Shown one piece after another: positions 36,472 to 47,548 of a stretch of DNA of 48,549 nt. Both the position numbers and the translations under genes were made by a program. The notes beneath the pieces are model-generated. The model was not told the DNA's origin. It saw nothing but the letters and a program-made list of their open reading frames with translations, and made no database searches. The stretch comes from Enhygromyxa salina (GTDB lineage Bacteria; Myxococcota_A; Polyangia; Nannocystales; Nannocystaceae), in NCBI RefSeq assembly GCF_002994635.1, contig NZ_PVNL01000088.1:1-48549 (forward strand), read 5' to 3'. Positions within the stretch are counted from its first letter, which is position 1. Every line of letters starts with the position of its first letter.

Positions 36472-36528
36472 CTGGGCGCGGGCGCAGCGTTCGAGGGTCC
36501 ACCTCCACGAACGTGCGCCCGCGCCCAG
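36472..36528 (+). terminator. Strong GC-rich hairpin after the DUF72-like gene
   Basis: Arms CTGGGCGCGGGCGCAGCGTTCG (36472-36493) and 36508-36528 pair over about 20 bp with one unpaired base, with a 14-nt loop. It begins 27 nt after the stop. There is no U-tract, as is common in GC-rich genomes. Confidence 0.6.
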
Positions 36529-36566
36529 ACGTGCGCCCGACGTGCGCCAACGGGCCAGACGTGCGA

Positions 36567-36593
36567 AAGCCGCCGGAGAGACCCCGGCGGCTT
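36567..36593 (-). terminator. Hairpin after the histone H1-like gene
   Basis: AAGCCGCCGG (36567-36576) and CCGGCGGCTT (36584-36593) form a perfect 10-bp stem with a 7-nt loop, 20 nt beyond the stop codon of the minus-strand gene. It ends in TT on the minus strand, without a longer U-tract. Confidence 0.6.
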
Positions 36594-36612
36594 CCCGAAG
36601 CGAGCACGCGGC

Positions 36613-37071
36613 CTACTTCTTGGACGTCGGCTTCTTCTTGGAGGCCTTTTTCCGAGCAGCCTTCTTCTTGGAGGCGGGCTTCTTGGCGGCCTTCTTGGAA
36701 GCGGGCTTCTTGGCGGCCTTCTTGGAGGCCTTCTTTTTTGCCGGCTTCTTGGCGGCCTTCTTGGAGGCCTTCTTTTTTGCCGGCTTCTTGGCGGCCTTTT
36801 TCTTGGCGGCCTTTTTCTTGGCCGGCTTCTTCTTGGCGGCCTTCTTCTTGGCGGCCTTCTTCTTGGCCGGCTTCTTCTTGGCGGCGGCCTTCTTCTTGGC
36901 GGCGGCGGGCTTCTTGGAAGCCTTCTTCTTGGCAACCTTTTTCTTGGCAGCCTTCTTTTTCGCCGGTTTCTTGGCAGCCTTTTTCTTGGCGGCCTTTTTC
37001 TTGGCAGCCTTCTTCTTGGCGGCCTTCTTCTTGGTAGCGGGCTTCGCTTCCTCGGTAGCTTCGGTATTCAT
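36613..37071 (-). CDS. Histone H1-like Lys/Ala-rich DNA-binding protein
   Basis: A 152-residue protein, after a short acidic start (MNTEATEEAKPAT) almost wholly made of KKKAAKK, KKPAKK and KKASKK repeats, like eukaryotic histone H1 tails and bacterial AlgP/Hc1-type proteins. It should bind DNA through charge and may compact the nucleoid. GGAGG upstream of 37071 selects that start; an in-frame upstream ATG lies over the promoter. Near-consensus -35 and a 17-nt spacer suggest strong expression. The repeat structure makes the length prone to slippage. Divergent from leucyl aminopeptidase. Confidence 0.88.
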   Translation of the reverse strand: MNTEATEEAKPATKKKAAKKKAAKKKAAKKKAAKKPAKKKAAKKKVAKKKASKKPAAAKKKAAAKKKPAKKKAAKKKAAKKKPAKKKAAKKKAAKKPAKKKASKKAAKKPAKKKASKKAAKKPASKKAAKKPASKKKAARKKASKKKPTSKK

Positions 37072-37105
37072 CGGTGGACCCTCCTTCAGGGTGGCAGTAT
37101 CGCGC

Positions 37106-37134
37106 ACCGTACAAAGCAGGATCATGCATGTCAA
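37106..37134 (-). promoter_or_regulatory. Candidate strong promoter of the histone H1-like gene
   Basis: On the minus strand a consensus -35 TTGACA (37134-37129) and -10 TACGGT (37111-37106) are 17 nt apart. The start of transcription would be near 37099, giving a leader of about 28 nt that includes GGAGG. The region upstream is AT-rich, resembling an UP element. Confidence 0.6.
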
Positions 37135-37154
37135 CTCTAATTAACAACTTTGAT

Positions 37155-37212
37155 ACTCAATTATAGGAAGTTGAGTGATCCTTGTAGCAAGGTGAGCGAT
37201 CTTTACGCTCAC
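37155..37212. promoter_or_regulatory. Two inverted repeats in an AT-rich divergent region
   Basis: ACTCAA (37155-37160) pairs with TTGAGT (37171-37176), and GTGAGCG (37192-37198) pairs with CGCTCAC (37206-37212). Both lie between the histone-like and aminopeptidase genes in the most AT-rich stretch of the window. They may be regulator sites for one or both genes. Confidence 0.4.
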
Positions 37213-37329
37213 TTGATGACATGTATGCATCACTGATGCTCCGTTCAGGTCTCCGGCGGCTGACCCCACAGGCACGCAGTAGGCGCCGACTGTGACCGCT
37301 TCTCGTCTGGCCGGTTCGCGTGTAGGTTT

Positions 37330-38823
37330 ATGTCGCCTATGCTGCAGATCGACTGGGGTTCCGAGTTACCGCCAACCAAACCGGAGAGCCTGTTGGTGGT
37401 CGCCGTCACCAAGGACGACATCGAGGTCCTGGATCAACGTTTTGGGGCCGGTGTGATGGCGGCGGCCACGAGCGCGAGCTTCGAGGGGAACCCCGGCGAT
37501 AGCTTCCGCTTCTCGGTCAGCGCGCCCGAGTTTCAACAGGTGCTGTTGCTCGGGGGTGCCGAGCTCGACGAGGTGGCGGCGGTGCGCAGGCTCGCGTTCG
37601 AGGCCGGACGAGCCGCTCGGAGCACGGGCGTCGTGAACCTGGTGCTGGATGTTCGCGGTCGGCTCGGTGCTGACGACGAGCGCACGGCCAGGCAGATCGC
37701 CGAGGGGCTCGAGCTGGCCGGCTACAGCTACGAGCGCTACCTCGGCGAGGATCGTCGCAAGCCCGCCAGGCTCGAGACGGTGACCGTCGTGGCACCCGGC
37801 GACACGGCGCGACGCCGGGCGGGGACCGAGCGCGGGCAGATCATCGCGCAGGCGATCAGTCGGGCCCGGGATCTTGGCAACGGCCCCGCCGAGCTGGTCA
37901 CACCCACCTACTTGGCCGAGACCGCGGGCGAGCTCGCGGCTGAGCTGCGCGCGGCCGGCCACGACGTCACCTGCGAGGTGTTTGACGTCGAGGAGTGCGA
38001 GCGTCGCTCGATGGGCCTGTACCTGGCGGTCGCGCGGGGCAGCAGCGAGCCAGCGAAGTTCATCCACCTGACCTACAAGCCCAAGGCCCCGAGCAAGGGC
38101 CGGATCTGCCTGGTCGGCAAGGGCGTGACCTTCGACTCGGGCGGCTACTCGATCAAGCCGTCCGACGGCATGCTGCAGATGAAGCTCGACATGGGCGGCG
38201 CCGCGGCGGTGATCGGGGCCATGCATGGGATCGCGCGTCTCGAGCTGCCCTACGAGGTCCACGTGATCTCGGCGGCCGCCGAGAACATGGTCAGCGGCAA
38301 CGCGTATCGGCTCGGCGACGTGTTTCGGGCCTCGAACGGAAAGACCGTCGAGATCAACAACACCGACGCCGAGGGTCGGCTGACCCTCGCCGACGCGCTG
38401 GTGTTCGCGGCCTCGCTCGAGCCTGATCTGGTCATCGACTTTGCGACCCTGACCGGCGCCTGCGTCGTCGCCCTCGGGCCTCACATCTGCGGCGTCATGA
38501 CCCGCGACGACGCGCTCGCGAGCGAGTGGGTCGCCGCGGGCGAGCAGTCCGGCGAGGACATGTGGCGGCTGCCGCTGCCCAAGCCCTTGATGTCCATGCT
38601 CGACAGCAAGATCGCGGATCTGCGCAACACGGGCGAGCGATGGGGCGGCGCGCTCACGGCCGGGCTGTTCCTCGAGCAGTTCAACGAGGGCAAGCGGTGG
38701 ATGCACGTCGACATCGCCGGACCCGCGATCGTCGAGAAGGGCTTCGGCGTGAACATCGAGGGCAGCTCCGGCGTGCCGGTCGCAACGATCCTCGAGTTCC
38801 TGTCGCGGGGCGCCGCGCTGTAG
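37330..38823 (+). CDS. pepA: Leucyl aminopeptidase (M17)
   Basis: A 497-residue M17 metallo-aminopeptidase. The metal and catalytic motifs are intact: VGKGVTFDSGGYSIKP (K264, D269, with K276), KLDMGGAAAVIG (D287) and NTDAEGRL (344-351). The N-terminal macrodomain-like half is more variable. It removes N-terminal residues from peptides in the cytoplasm; homologues in E. coli also bind DNA. Two in-frame ATGs (37330 and 37339) are possible. It ends 8 nt from the convergent membrane-protein gene, with no room for a terminator. Confidence 0.94.
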   Translation: MSPMLQIDWGSELPPTKPESLLVVAVTKDDIEVLDQRFGAGVMAAATSASFEGNPGDSFRFSVSAPEFQQVLLLGGAELDEVAAVRRLAFEAGRAARSTGVVNLVLDVRGRLGADDERTARQIAEGLELAGYSYERYLGEDRRKPARLETVTVVAPGDTARRRAGTERGQIIAQAISRARDLGNGPAELVTPTYLAETAGELAAELRAAGHDVTCEVFDVEECERRSMGLYLAVARGSSEPAKFIHLTYKPKAPSKGRICLVGKGVTFDSGGYSIKPSDGMLQMKLDMGGAAAVIGAMHGIARLELPYEVHVISAAAENMVSGNAYRLGDVFRASNGKTVEINNTDAEGRLTLADALVFAASLEPDLVIDFATLTGACVVALGPHICGVMTRDDALASEWVAAGEQSGEDMWRLPLPKPLMSMLDSKIADLRNTGERWGGALTAGLFLEQFNEGKRWMHVDIAGPAIVEKGFGVNIEGSSGVPVATILEFLSRGAAL

Positions 38824-38831
38824 CTCGAGAT

Positions 38832-39884
38832 CTACAGCGAGTCGGCGTCGAACGCTTCGGACTTCTTGCTCTTCTTCTTCTCACCCGGCAGCGGTTGCTC
38901 GTCGCGCTGGGTGTTGATCCACGCGTCGATGCCAGGCTTCTCGGAGCGGGCGTCGTCAAACCACTTGGTGGCTTCGGAGCTGCGCCGATCCTGCTCGTAG
39001 CACAGGCCGATGCCAGCCTTGGCGCGCGCGACCGCGAGTGAGTCCGAGCCGGCGGCGATGATCTCTTGGTAGAGCGAGTGGGCGTGGTCGCAGTCGCCCG
39101 TTCGTCGGGCCGCGTTCCCGCGCTCGAGGCTGGTCCAAGTCTCGTCCTTCGACATCGGCTCGGGCGCAGGTGTGGGCGCGACCGCGGGCTCGGCAGCCGG
39201 CTTGGACTTGTGGGTCGGCGAGCCGGACTTGCGCGGCGGGTCTGGCTGCGGGACGGCGAGTGAACCTGGATCCGGCCGAGGATCGTCGAGGCTGCCGCTG
39301 TCGGGGTCTTGTCCCTCGATCGGCACGCCAGCGGAATCGTCGACATCCTCGGGCGAGTCGGGCGAGTCGGGCGAGTCGTCGTCGGCATCCTTGGCCGAGT
39401 CGTCGGCGCCCTTGGACTCGAAGGTTGGTTCACTCGCTGGTTGCGAGCGCTCGGTGTCGTTGGTCCGACCGGCTCGCTCGGTCGCGCTGTCGTCGGTCAG
39501 GCGATCTTGGCTGTCGTCGCGCATCACGTTGGGCTCGAGCAACAACAACACCGCGGCGGCGGTCCCCGCGAGGGCGAGGCCAGGCAGGACGGTTCCCCGC
39601 CAACGCTCCCAGAAGCTGCGCCAGCCGCCGGTCACCTCGAGGCCGTCGCGCAGCTTGGGCCGGCGGCTGACTTCGTGGGCTTCGGCGATGACCTCGGCGA
39701 GCACGTGGTCCGCTGGCGTCTCGGTTGGAAACGCTTCGCGGCACAGCGCGAGCACGTCTTGATACTCGGCGAGCCGCTCGCTCAACGCCGGCGATAAACC
39801 CAGCGACGCGAGATCGTCGATCTGATCGATGTCCTCGAGGGCATCCTCGAGAATGTCGAGCTCGCGTGGATCGAATTCAGCCAC
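38832..39884 (-). CDS. Membrane protein with TPR-like C-terminus, candidate anti-sigma partner
   Basis: A 350-residue protein from a GTG at 39884 that overlaps the ECF sigma stop by 8 nt. The acidic N-terminus (FDPRELDILEDALEDIDQ) to about residue 100 would be cytoplasmic. One transmembrane helix follows (about 103-122, LPGLALAGTAAAVLLLL). Then come a long Asp/Pro/Ser linker with DSPDSPDSP repeats and a C-terminal TPR-like region (LERGNAARRTGDCDHAHSLYQEII). Topology and gene order suit an anti-sigma factor. No zinc-binding HxxxCxxC anti-sigma motif is visible, so the mode of sigma binding would differ from ZAS-type proteins. Function inferred. Confidence 0.75.
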   Translation of the reverse strand: MAEFDPRELDILEDALEDIDQIDDLASLGLSPALSERLAEYQDVLALCREAFPTETPADHVLAEVIAEAHEVSRRPKLRDGLEVTGGWRSFWERWRGTVLPGLALAGTAAAVLLLLEPNVMRDDSQDRLTDDSATERAGRTNDTERSQPASEPTFESKGADDSAKDADDDSPDSPDSPEDVDDSAGVPIEGQDPDSGSLDDPRPDPGSLAVPQPDPPRKSGSPTHKSKPAAEPAVAPTPAPEPMSKDETWTSLERGNAARRTGDCDHAHSLYQEIIAAGSDSLAVARAKAGIGLCYEQDRRSSEATKWFDDARSEKPGIDAWINTQRDEQPLPGEKKKSKKSEAFDADSL

Positions 39885-40569
39885 TTGCGGATGCTTTCTG
39901 GCCAGCGACAGCTGGCTTGGATGACCCGATCGATTCGGCGGACTCACGCGGGTCCATGTCGTGGAGGTCGCCGCGCAGCTTCTCGAGTGCGTAGCGCATG
40001 CGTGACTTGACGGTGTTCTCGGGGGCGCCGACGGCCTCGCCAATTTGCTTGAACGAGAGCCCGCCGAACTGCCGCATCACGAACACCTCGCGTTGATCGT
40101 CGGGGAGATTTTGGATCGCGGCCGCGACACGGTCGCGGATCTTGGGTGCCTCGGAGGCAGCGTCGGTGCCGACTTGCTTGGCGTCGGTCATCTCGAGGAT
40201 CGTGAGGCCGTTCTCGCTGCCGCGACGCTTGGCCTCGAGCGGGAGCGTGCGCCGAAACTTTTGTCGGCGGCTCTCATCCACGCACAGGTTTCGGGCGATG
40301 GTGTAGATCCAGGTCGTGAACCGAGCGGTTCGCTGGTAGCGATCCTTGGCTCGGATCACTCGCAAGAAGACATCTTGGAGCATCTCTTCGGCGCGGCTGG
40401 GGTTGTGCACGCTTCGCAATAAAAAATTGTAGAGGCCCCGCTTGTGGCGAGACACGAGCTGCTCGAACGCCGCGCCGTCGCCGTCTCGAAAGCTCAGCAT
40501 CAGATCCTCGTCGCTCGTGACCCCATCGAGAGGCGCATCGTCGGCCGGGGCCTGGTCGTCGACAGTCAT
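39877..40569 (-). CDS. ECF RNA polymerase sigma factor
   Basis: A 230-residue sigma-70 family ECF factor. Region 2 (about 35-102: LYNFLLRSVHNPSRAEEMLQDVFLRV, ARFTTWIYTIARNLCVDESRR) and region 4 (about 155-200: LPDDQREVFVMRQFGGLSFKQIGEAVGAPENTVKSR) are complete. The start ATG 40569 sits just before region 1.2-like sequence; ATGs at 40683/40680 would add 37-38 residues of uncertain nature. Expected to direct an envelope or stress regulon and to be controlled by the overlapping downstream membrane protein. Confidence 0.9.
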   Translation of the reverse strand: MTVDDQAPADDAPLDGVTSDEDLMLSFRDGDGAAFEQLVSRHKRGLYNFLLRSVHNPSRAEEMLQDVFLRVIRAKDRYQRTARFTTWIYTIARNLCVDESRRQKFRRTLPLEAKRRGSENGLTILEMTDAKQVGTDAASEAPKIRDRVAAAIQNLPDDQREVFVMRQFGGLSFKQIGEAVGAPENTVKSRMRYALEKLRGDLHDMDPRESAESIGSSKPAVAGQKASASG

Positions 40570-40936
40570 CGTCTTCGTCGCATCGGCGACCCCTGGAATT
40601 TGCGGCCCCGACCGCGCGGGAGGCAAGTCCAAGGCTCGGGCGTCGAAGTCGGAGGTCCAGACGAGCGCTACGGTTCCCATCATAGCGTCCCAACGGACGG
40701 GGCCACGACACGGCCCCGGTTCGTTGCAATCGAGCTGCGCATTTTTTCGATGCGCGTGGATCGGCGCGGACACGAGCACCGCAAACGGCGGCGCGGGGAC
40801 CCGGATCTGGGGTTTGCCGAGTTTCGGAGTGAGCCTGACCTCACATACCTGGTTTCTGAAATCAGTCAGATCGCGGGTTGGACGCCGAAATGCCCCGACG
40901 CGCTGGTGGCGCTGTTGCGGCGAGGGTGGCGCAGAG
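40570..40936. other. Gene-free stretch upstream of the ECF sigma gene
   Basis: A 367-nt interval between mutM and the sigma gene, assuming the 40569 start. It holds a hairpin CGGGGCC/GGCCCCG (40698-40718), a hairpin GCGCAT/ATGCGC with a T-rich loop near 40736-40755, and an inverted repeat GTGAG/CTCAC (40829-40844). No separate gene is supported; frames that remain open across it lack start signals and family similarity. Confidence 0.5.
40696..40722 (-). promoter_or_regulatory. Candidate ECF-type promoter of the sigma gene
   Basis: Minus-strand GAACC (40722-40718) and CGTC (40699-40696), 18 nt apart, resemble an ECF promoter with an AAC-type -35 and a CGTC-type -10. The spacer is 1-2 nt longer than usual and coincides with a hairpin. 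If real, it suggests autoregulation. Confidence 0.3.
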
Positions 40937-41809
40937 TCACGGCACCCGCCGGGTCCGAGGTTTCGCTTGGCATCGCCTGCACAGCACGCCGCTGCGACCC
41001 TGATGCACGAAGCTGGCGAGCGGCGCGCCGCAGACCGGGCAAGGTTGGTCCGCGCGGCCATACACGCGCAGGTCGTCCTGGTTGCGCCCGACCTTGCCCG
41101 TCACGTTGCGAAAGTCTTTGAGGGTCGTGCCGCCGTTGTCGATCCCCCGGCGCAGGGCCGCCTGCACGGCGTCGGCGAGCCGCTGCCAGGCCGATGGAGC
41201 CAGCCGTCGGGCGGGCAGCAGTGGGTGGAGGCGGGCCTCGAAGCACGCCTCGATCGCGTAGATGTTGCCGATCCCGGCGACGGCTTGTTGGTCCAACAAG
41301 GCGTCACGCAGGGCTCGCTCGCTCCGGCCGAGCGCGCGCTCGAGCGTGGGGCCACCGAACCCGCGCTCGAGCGGCTCGGGCCCCAGGCTCGCGATCGGGT
41401 CGCTGCCATAGATGCCGTCGAGGGTGCCCGCCCGGAGCCCGCCGAACCGACGTGGATCCACGAAGCGAAGCTCGCGGCCGTCCGCGAAGCTCAGGACCAG
41501 GTGGGTGTGCACGACCCGAGCCTGACTGGGATCCGCGACGCCACAGCGGCCCGACATGCCCAGGTGGATCAACAGCACCAGCGGCGCGTCGCCGCGGGCC
41601 GGGTGCATGTGCCACAGCAGATACTTCCCGCGCCGACGGACTTGGTCTGGCGTCGCACCCAGGAGGATGTCGAGGTTCTCGAGCTCGCGCCGCCAGTGCT
41701 TGCCGATCCGAAGCGCCTGGGTGGAGCGCCAGACCGAGCTCACGGGCGCGTTGATCTTGGCGCGGACGATGCCGCGTCGGACAGACTCGACTTCGGGTAG
41801 CTCAGGCAT
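40937..41809 (-). CDS. mutM: Formamidopyrimidine-DNA glycosylase
   Basis: A 290-residue Fpg/MutM base-excision enzyme that removes 8-oxoguanine and ring-opened purines. PELPEVE at the N-terminus supplies the Pro2 nucleophile and Glu3; Lys62 is in RRRGKYLLW. The C-terminal zinc finger uses C257, C260, C277 and C280, with the conserved Arg in HQGRSGVLC. The linker GIGNIYAIEACFEARLHP is typical. It overlaps rsmA by 8 nt, the third gene of tsaD-rsmA-mutM. Confidence 0.95.
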   Translation of the reverse strand: MPELPEVESVRRGIVRAKINAPVSSVWRSTQALRIGKHWRRELENLDILLGATPDQVRRRGKYLLWHMHPARGDAPLVLLIHLGMSGRCGVADPSQARVVHTHLVLSFADGRELRFVDPRRFGGLRAGTLDGIYGSDPIASLGPEPLERGFGGPTLERALGRSERALRDALLDQQAVAGIGNIYAIEACFEARLHPLLPARRLAPSAWQRLADAVQAALRRGIDNGGTTLKDFRNVTGKVGRNQDDLRVYGRADQPCPVCGAPLASFVHQGRSGVLCRRCQAKPRTRRVP

Positions 41810-42680
41810 CGGGTGACGCGGTTGCCTCGGCTTCGCGGGCTCGCTGCAGCGCGGCGAACTGGGCCGGGCCGAGTCGCTCGGGCCGGATCTTGGGGTCGAT
41901 TTCGGCGGCGGCGATCCAGCGCAGCGCCTGCTCGCGGTCGACGGCGACTCCGGCGAGCGCGTTGGCGAGGGTCTTTCGGCGCCGCTGAAAACAGGTTCGG
42001 ACCAGGCGCAGATATTCGTTGGGATCCGCGACCTCGCCGAGCGGCGTGGGCCGAGGGTCGAGCCGGATCACGGCCGAGTCGACCCGCGGCGGCGGCAAGA
42101 AGCAGCCGCGACTGACCGCGCAGACCCGAGCGATCCTGCGAACCCGTGACAGCGCCGCGGTCACGCCCCCGTAGCGCTTGCTGCCTGGCTCGGCGCACAG
42201 TCGGTCGGCGACCTCGCGCTGGACCATGACGATCCACGGACCCGTGATCGCGCTGTGCTCGAGCAGCGCGAACAACAGCACGCCCGTGAGCTGGTAGGGC
42301 AAGTTGCCGACCACCGCGGGCGGGCTCTGGCCCGCGTCGATCAGCGGCTGGGCGACCGCGGCGTAGTCGAACCGGACCGCGTCGGCTTCGTGGAGCACGA
42401 ACTGTGGCTGGCCGCCCAGCTCGGCGCGCAGGACCAGGCACAGGTCCCGGTCGCGCTCGATCGCCTCGACGCGGGCGCCGGTCGCGAGCAGGTGAGCGGT
42501 GAGCGTGCCCAGGCCCGCGCCGATCTCGATGACCGTGCGCCCGGGCCCAGCCCGCGAGGCGCCCACGATCTCGTAGTGGATCTCGCGCTCGTGCAGGAAG
42601 TTCTGCCCCCAGCTCTTGCGCGGCGACAGACCGTGTCGGCGCAGCAGCTCGGCGGGAGAGGGGATCGGTGTGTCGGTCAT
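41802..42680 (-). CDS. rsmA: 16S rRNA (adenine1518-N6/adenine1519-N6)-dimethyltransferase
   Basis: A 292-residue KsgA/RsmA enzyme that dimethylates two adenines near the 3' end of 16S rRNA. It has SWGQNFLHE at the start, the SAM motif IEIGAGLGTLT, the acidic AIERDRDL and the catalytic NLPY (126-129). The C-terminal domain (FQRRRKTLANALAG) is complete. It overlaps tsaD by 4 nt and mutM by 8 nt. Confidence 0.95.
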   Translation of the reverse strand: MTDTPIPSPAELLRRHGLSPRKSWGQNFLHEREIHYEIVGASRAGPGRTVIEIGAGLGTLTAHLLATGARVEAIERDRDLCLVLRAELGGQPQFVLHEADAVRFDYAAVAQPLIDAGQSPPAVVGNLPYQLTGVLLFALLEHSAITGPWIVMVQREVADRLCAEPGSKRYGGVTAALSRVRRIARVCAVSRGCFLPPPRVDSAVIRLDPRPTPLGEVADPNEYLRLVRTCFQRRRKTLANALAGVAVDREQALRWIAAAEIDPKIRPERLGPAQFAALQRAREAEATASPDA

Positions 42681-43732
42681 GTCGCGGCCGGCCCTGGACT
42701 GCAGCGAAGCTCGTCGATCGCGAGGCTGGATCGCACGTCGACCCGCGGTGTCCAGCCCGCGTCGACCTGGGCGGCCCCGGCGGCGGCGATCATCGCGGCG
42801 TTGTCTCCACAGTAGCGGCGCGGCGCGGCGACCAGGACAAAGCCCTCGCTCGCCGCGACCTGCTCGAAGCGCGCGCGCAGGCCAGCGTTGGCGGCGACAC
42901 CACCCACGACGTGGACACGGTCACACCCGCGCGCGCGCCGGGCCGCGCAGGTCTTGGCGACCAGCACATCGACGACCGCCGCTTGAAACGACGCGCACAG
43001 ATCCTCGAGCTGCGCGCGCGAGCTGGGTTGGCCCTCACGCTCGAGGTGCACGGCCACGGCGGTCTTGAGCCCCGCGAACGAGAAGTCGAGATCCTTGCTG
43101 TTGATCATGGCGCGTGGAAACGCGATGGCGCTCGGATCACCGGACGCAGCCAGCTGGTCGATGATCGGTCCGCCTGGGTAGGGCAGGCCGAGCAGCTTGC
43201 CGACCTTGTCGAACGCCTCGCCCGCGGCGTCGTCACGCGTGGCGCCGAGGATCTCGTAGTCACCGAGGCCGCGGACATGGACGAGCTCGGTGTGTCCACC
43301 CGAGACGAGCAGCGCGAGGTGAGCCGTGAACGGCTCGGGCTCACGCTGATCATCGCCGATGAAGGCCGAGAACAAGTGACCCTGCATGTGGTGGACGCCG
43401 TGCAGCGGCAGCCCGGTCGCGAGCGCGAGGCCCCGCGCGGCTTGAACACCCACGAGCAGCGCGCCGACGAGGCCGGGCGAGTCGGTGACCGCGAGCGCGT
43501 CGAGCTGCTCGCCGAGTTTGTCGGGCACGAGTCCCGCCTGCTCGATCGCCATGCGGATCACCGAAGTGATCGAGTCGAGGTGGTGGCGGCTCGCGAGCTC
43601 GGGCACGACGCCGCCGAACTGCGCGTGGACCTCGATCTGCGAGGCGACCACGTTGCTGCGGACCCGCAGTCCGTCGACGACGGCTGCAGCGGTCTCGTCA
43701 CAAGACGACTCGATAGCGAGGACACGTGCCAT
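42677..43732 (-). CDS. tsaD: tRNA N6-threonylcarbamoyladenosine transferase subunit TsaD
   Basis: A 351-residue ASKHA-fold protein that transfers threonylcarbamoyl to A37 of ANN-decoding tRNAs together with TsaB and TsaE. The metal-binding HHMQGH (H115, H119), IESSCDETAAAVV, SGGHTEL and the C-terminal VVGGVAANAGLR and CGDNAAMIAAAG are all present. It is the first gene of a coupled unit with rsmA and mutM, all nucleic-acid maintenance functions. TsaB and TsaE are not in the window. Confidence 0.96.
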   Translation of the reverse strand: MARVLAIESSCDETAAAVVDGLRVRSNVVASQIEVHAQFGGVVPELASRHHLDSITSVIRMAIEQAGLVPDKLGEQLDALAVTDSPGLVGALLVGVQAARGLALATGLPLHGVHHMQGHLFSAFIGDDQREPEPFTAHLALLVSGGHTELVHVRGLGDYEILGATRDDAAGEAFDKVGKLLGLPYPGGPIIDQLAASGDPSAIAFPRAMINSKDLDFSFAGLKTAVAVHLEREGQPSSRAQLEDLCASFQAAVVDVLVAKTCAARRARGCDRVHVVGGVAANAGLRARFEQVAASEGFVLVAAPRRYCGDNAAMIAAAGAAQVDAGWTPRVDVRSSLAIDELRCSPGPAAT

Positions 43733-43858
43733 GGTTTGGAAGTCGGCTCAGCGTCGAGCAGGTTGGTGGGTCATCCGAGCGAACGCTGGGATCAACCGCC
43801 CAGGCCGAACGCTCGGAGCGAACGCGCAGGCCAATCGCGTCGGGGCCGATCGCCGAGG

Positions 43859-47323
<3,465 letters not shown>

Positions 47324-47548
47324 TTAGGTGGGGCTCCTCCAGAAAAGAGCGGCGGATCGTGGTCGCACGACCAACGAATGGACCATAGCAACGCCGCTGG
47401 ACGGGCCGCAAGCCGGAGGGCCAGCCTGGCGGGCGAACTGAGGGGGAAATCGCCCGAATCGCCCGAGTTGCGCGTGTGACGCGGCTGTCAGCGCTGAGCT
47501 CGTCTCGGGCGGCGTAGGCCGGTCGAGCGACATCGGGTAGGGTCCCAC

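Noticed and set aside
36640..37050. Regular repeats that could suggest a CRISPR or satellite array
   Set aside because: The period follows codons of a Lys/Ala protein, with no spacers and an intact reading frame, start and terminator.
40570..41061. N-terminal extension of the ECF sigma gene up to 41061
   Set aside because: It overlaps mutM out of frame and lacks family similarity; the start near region 1.2 is more sensible, although 40683 cannot be excluded.
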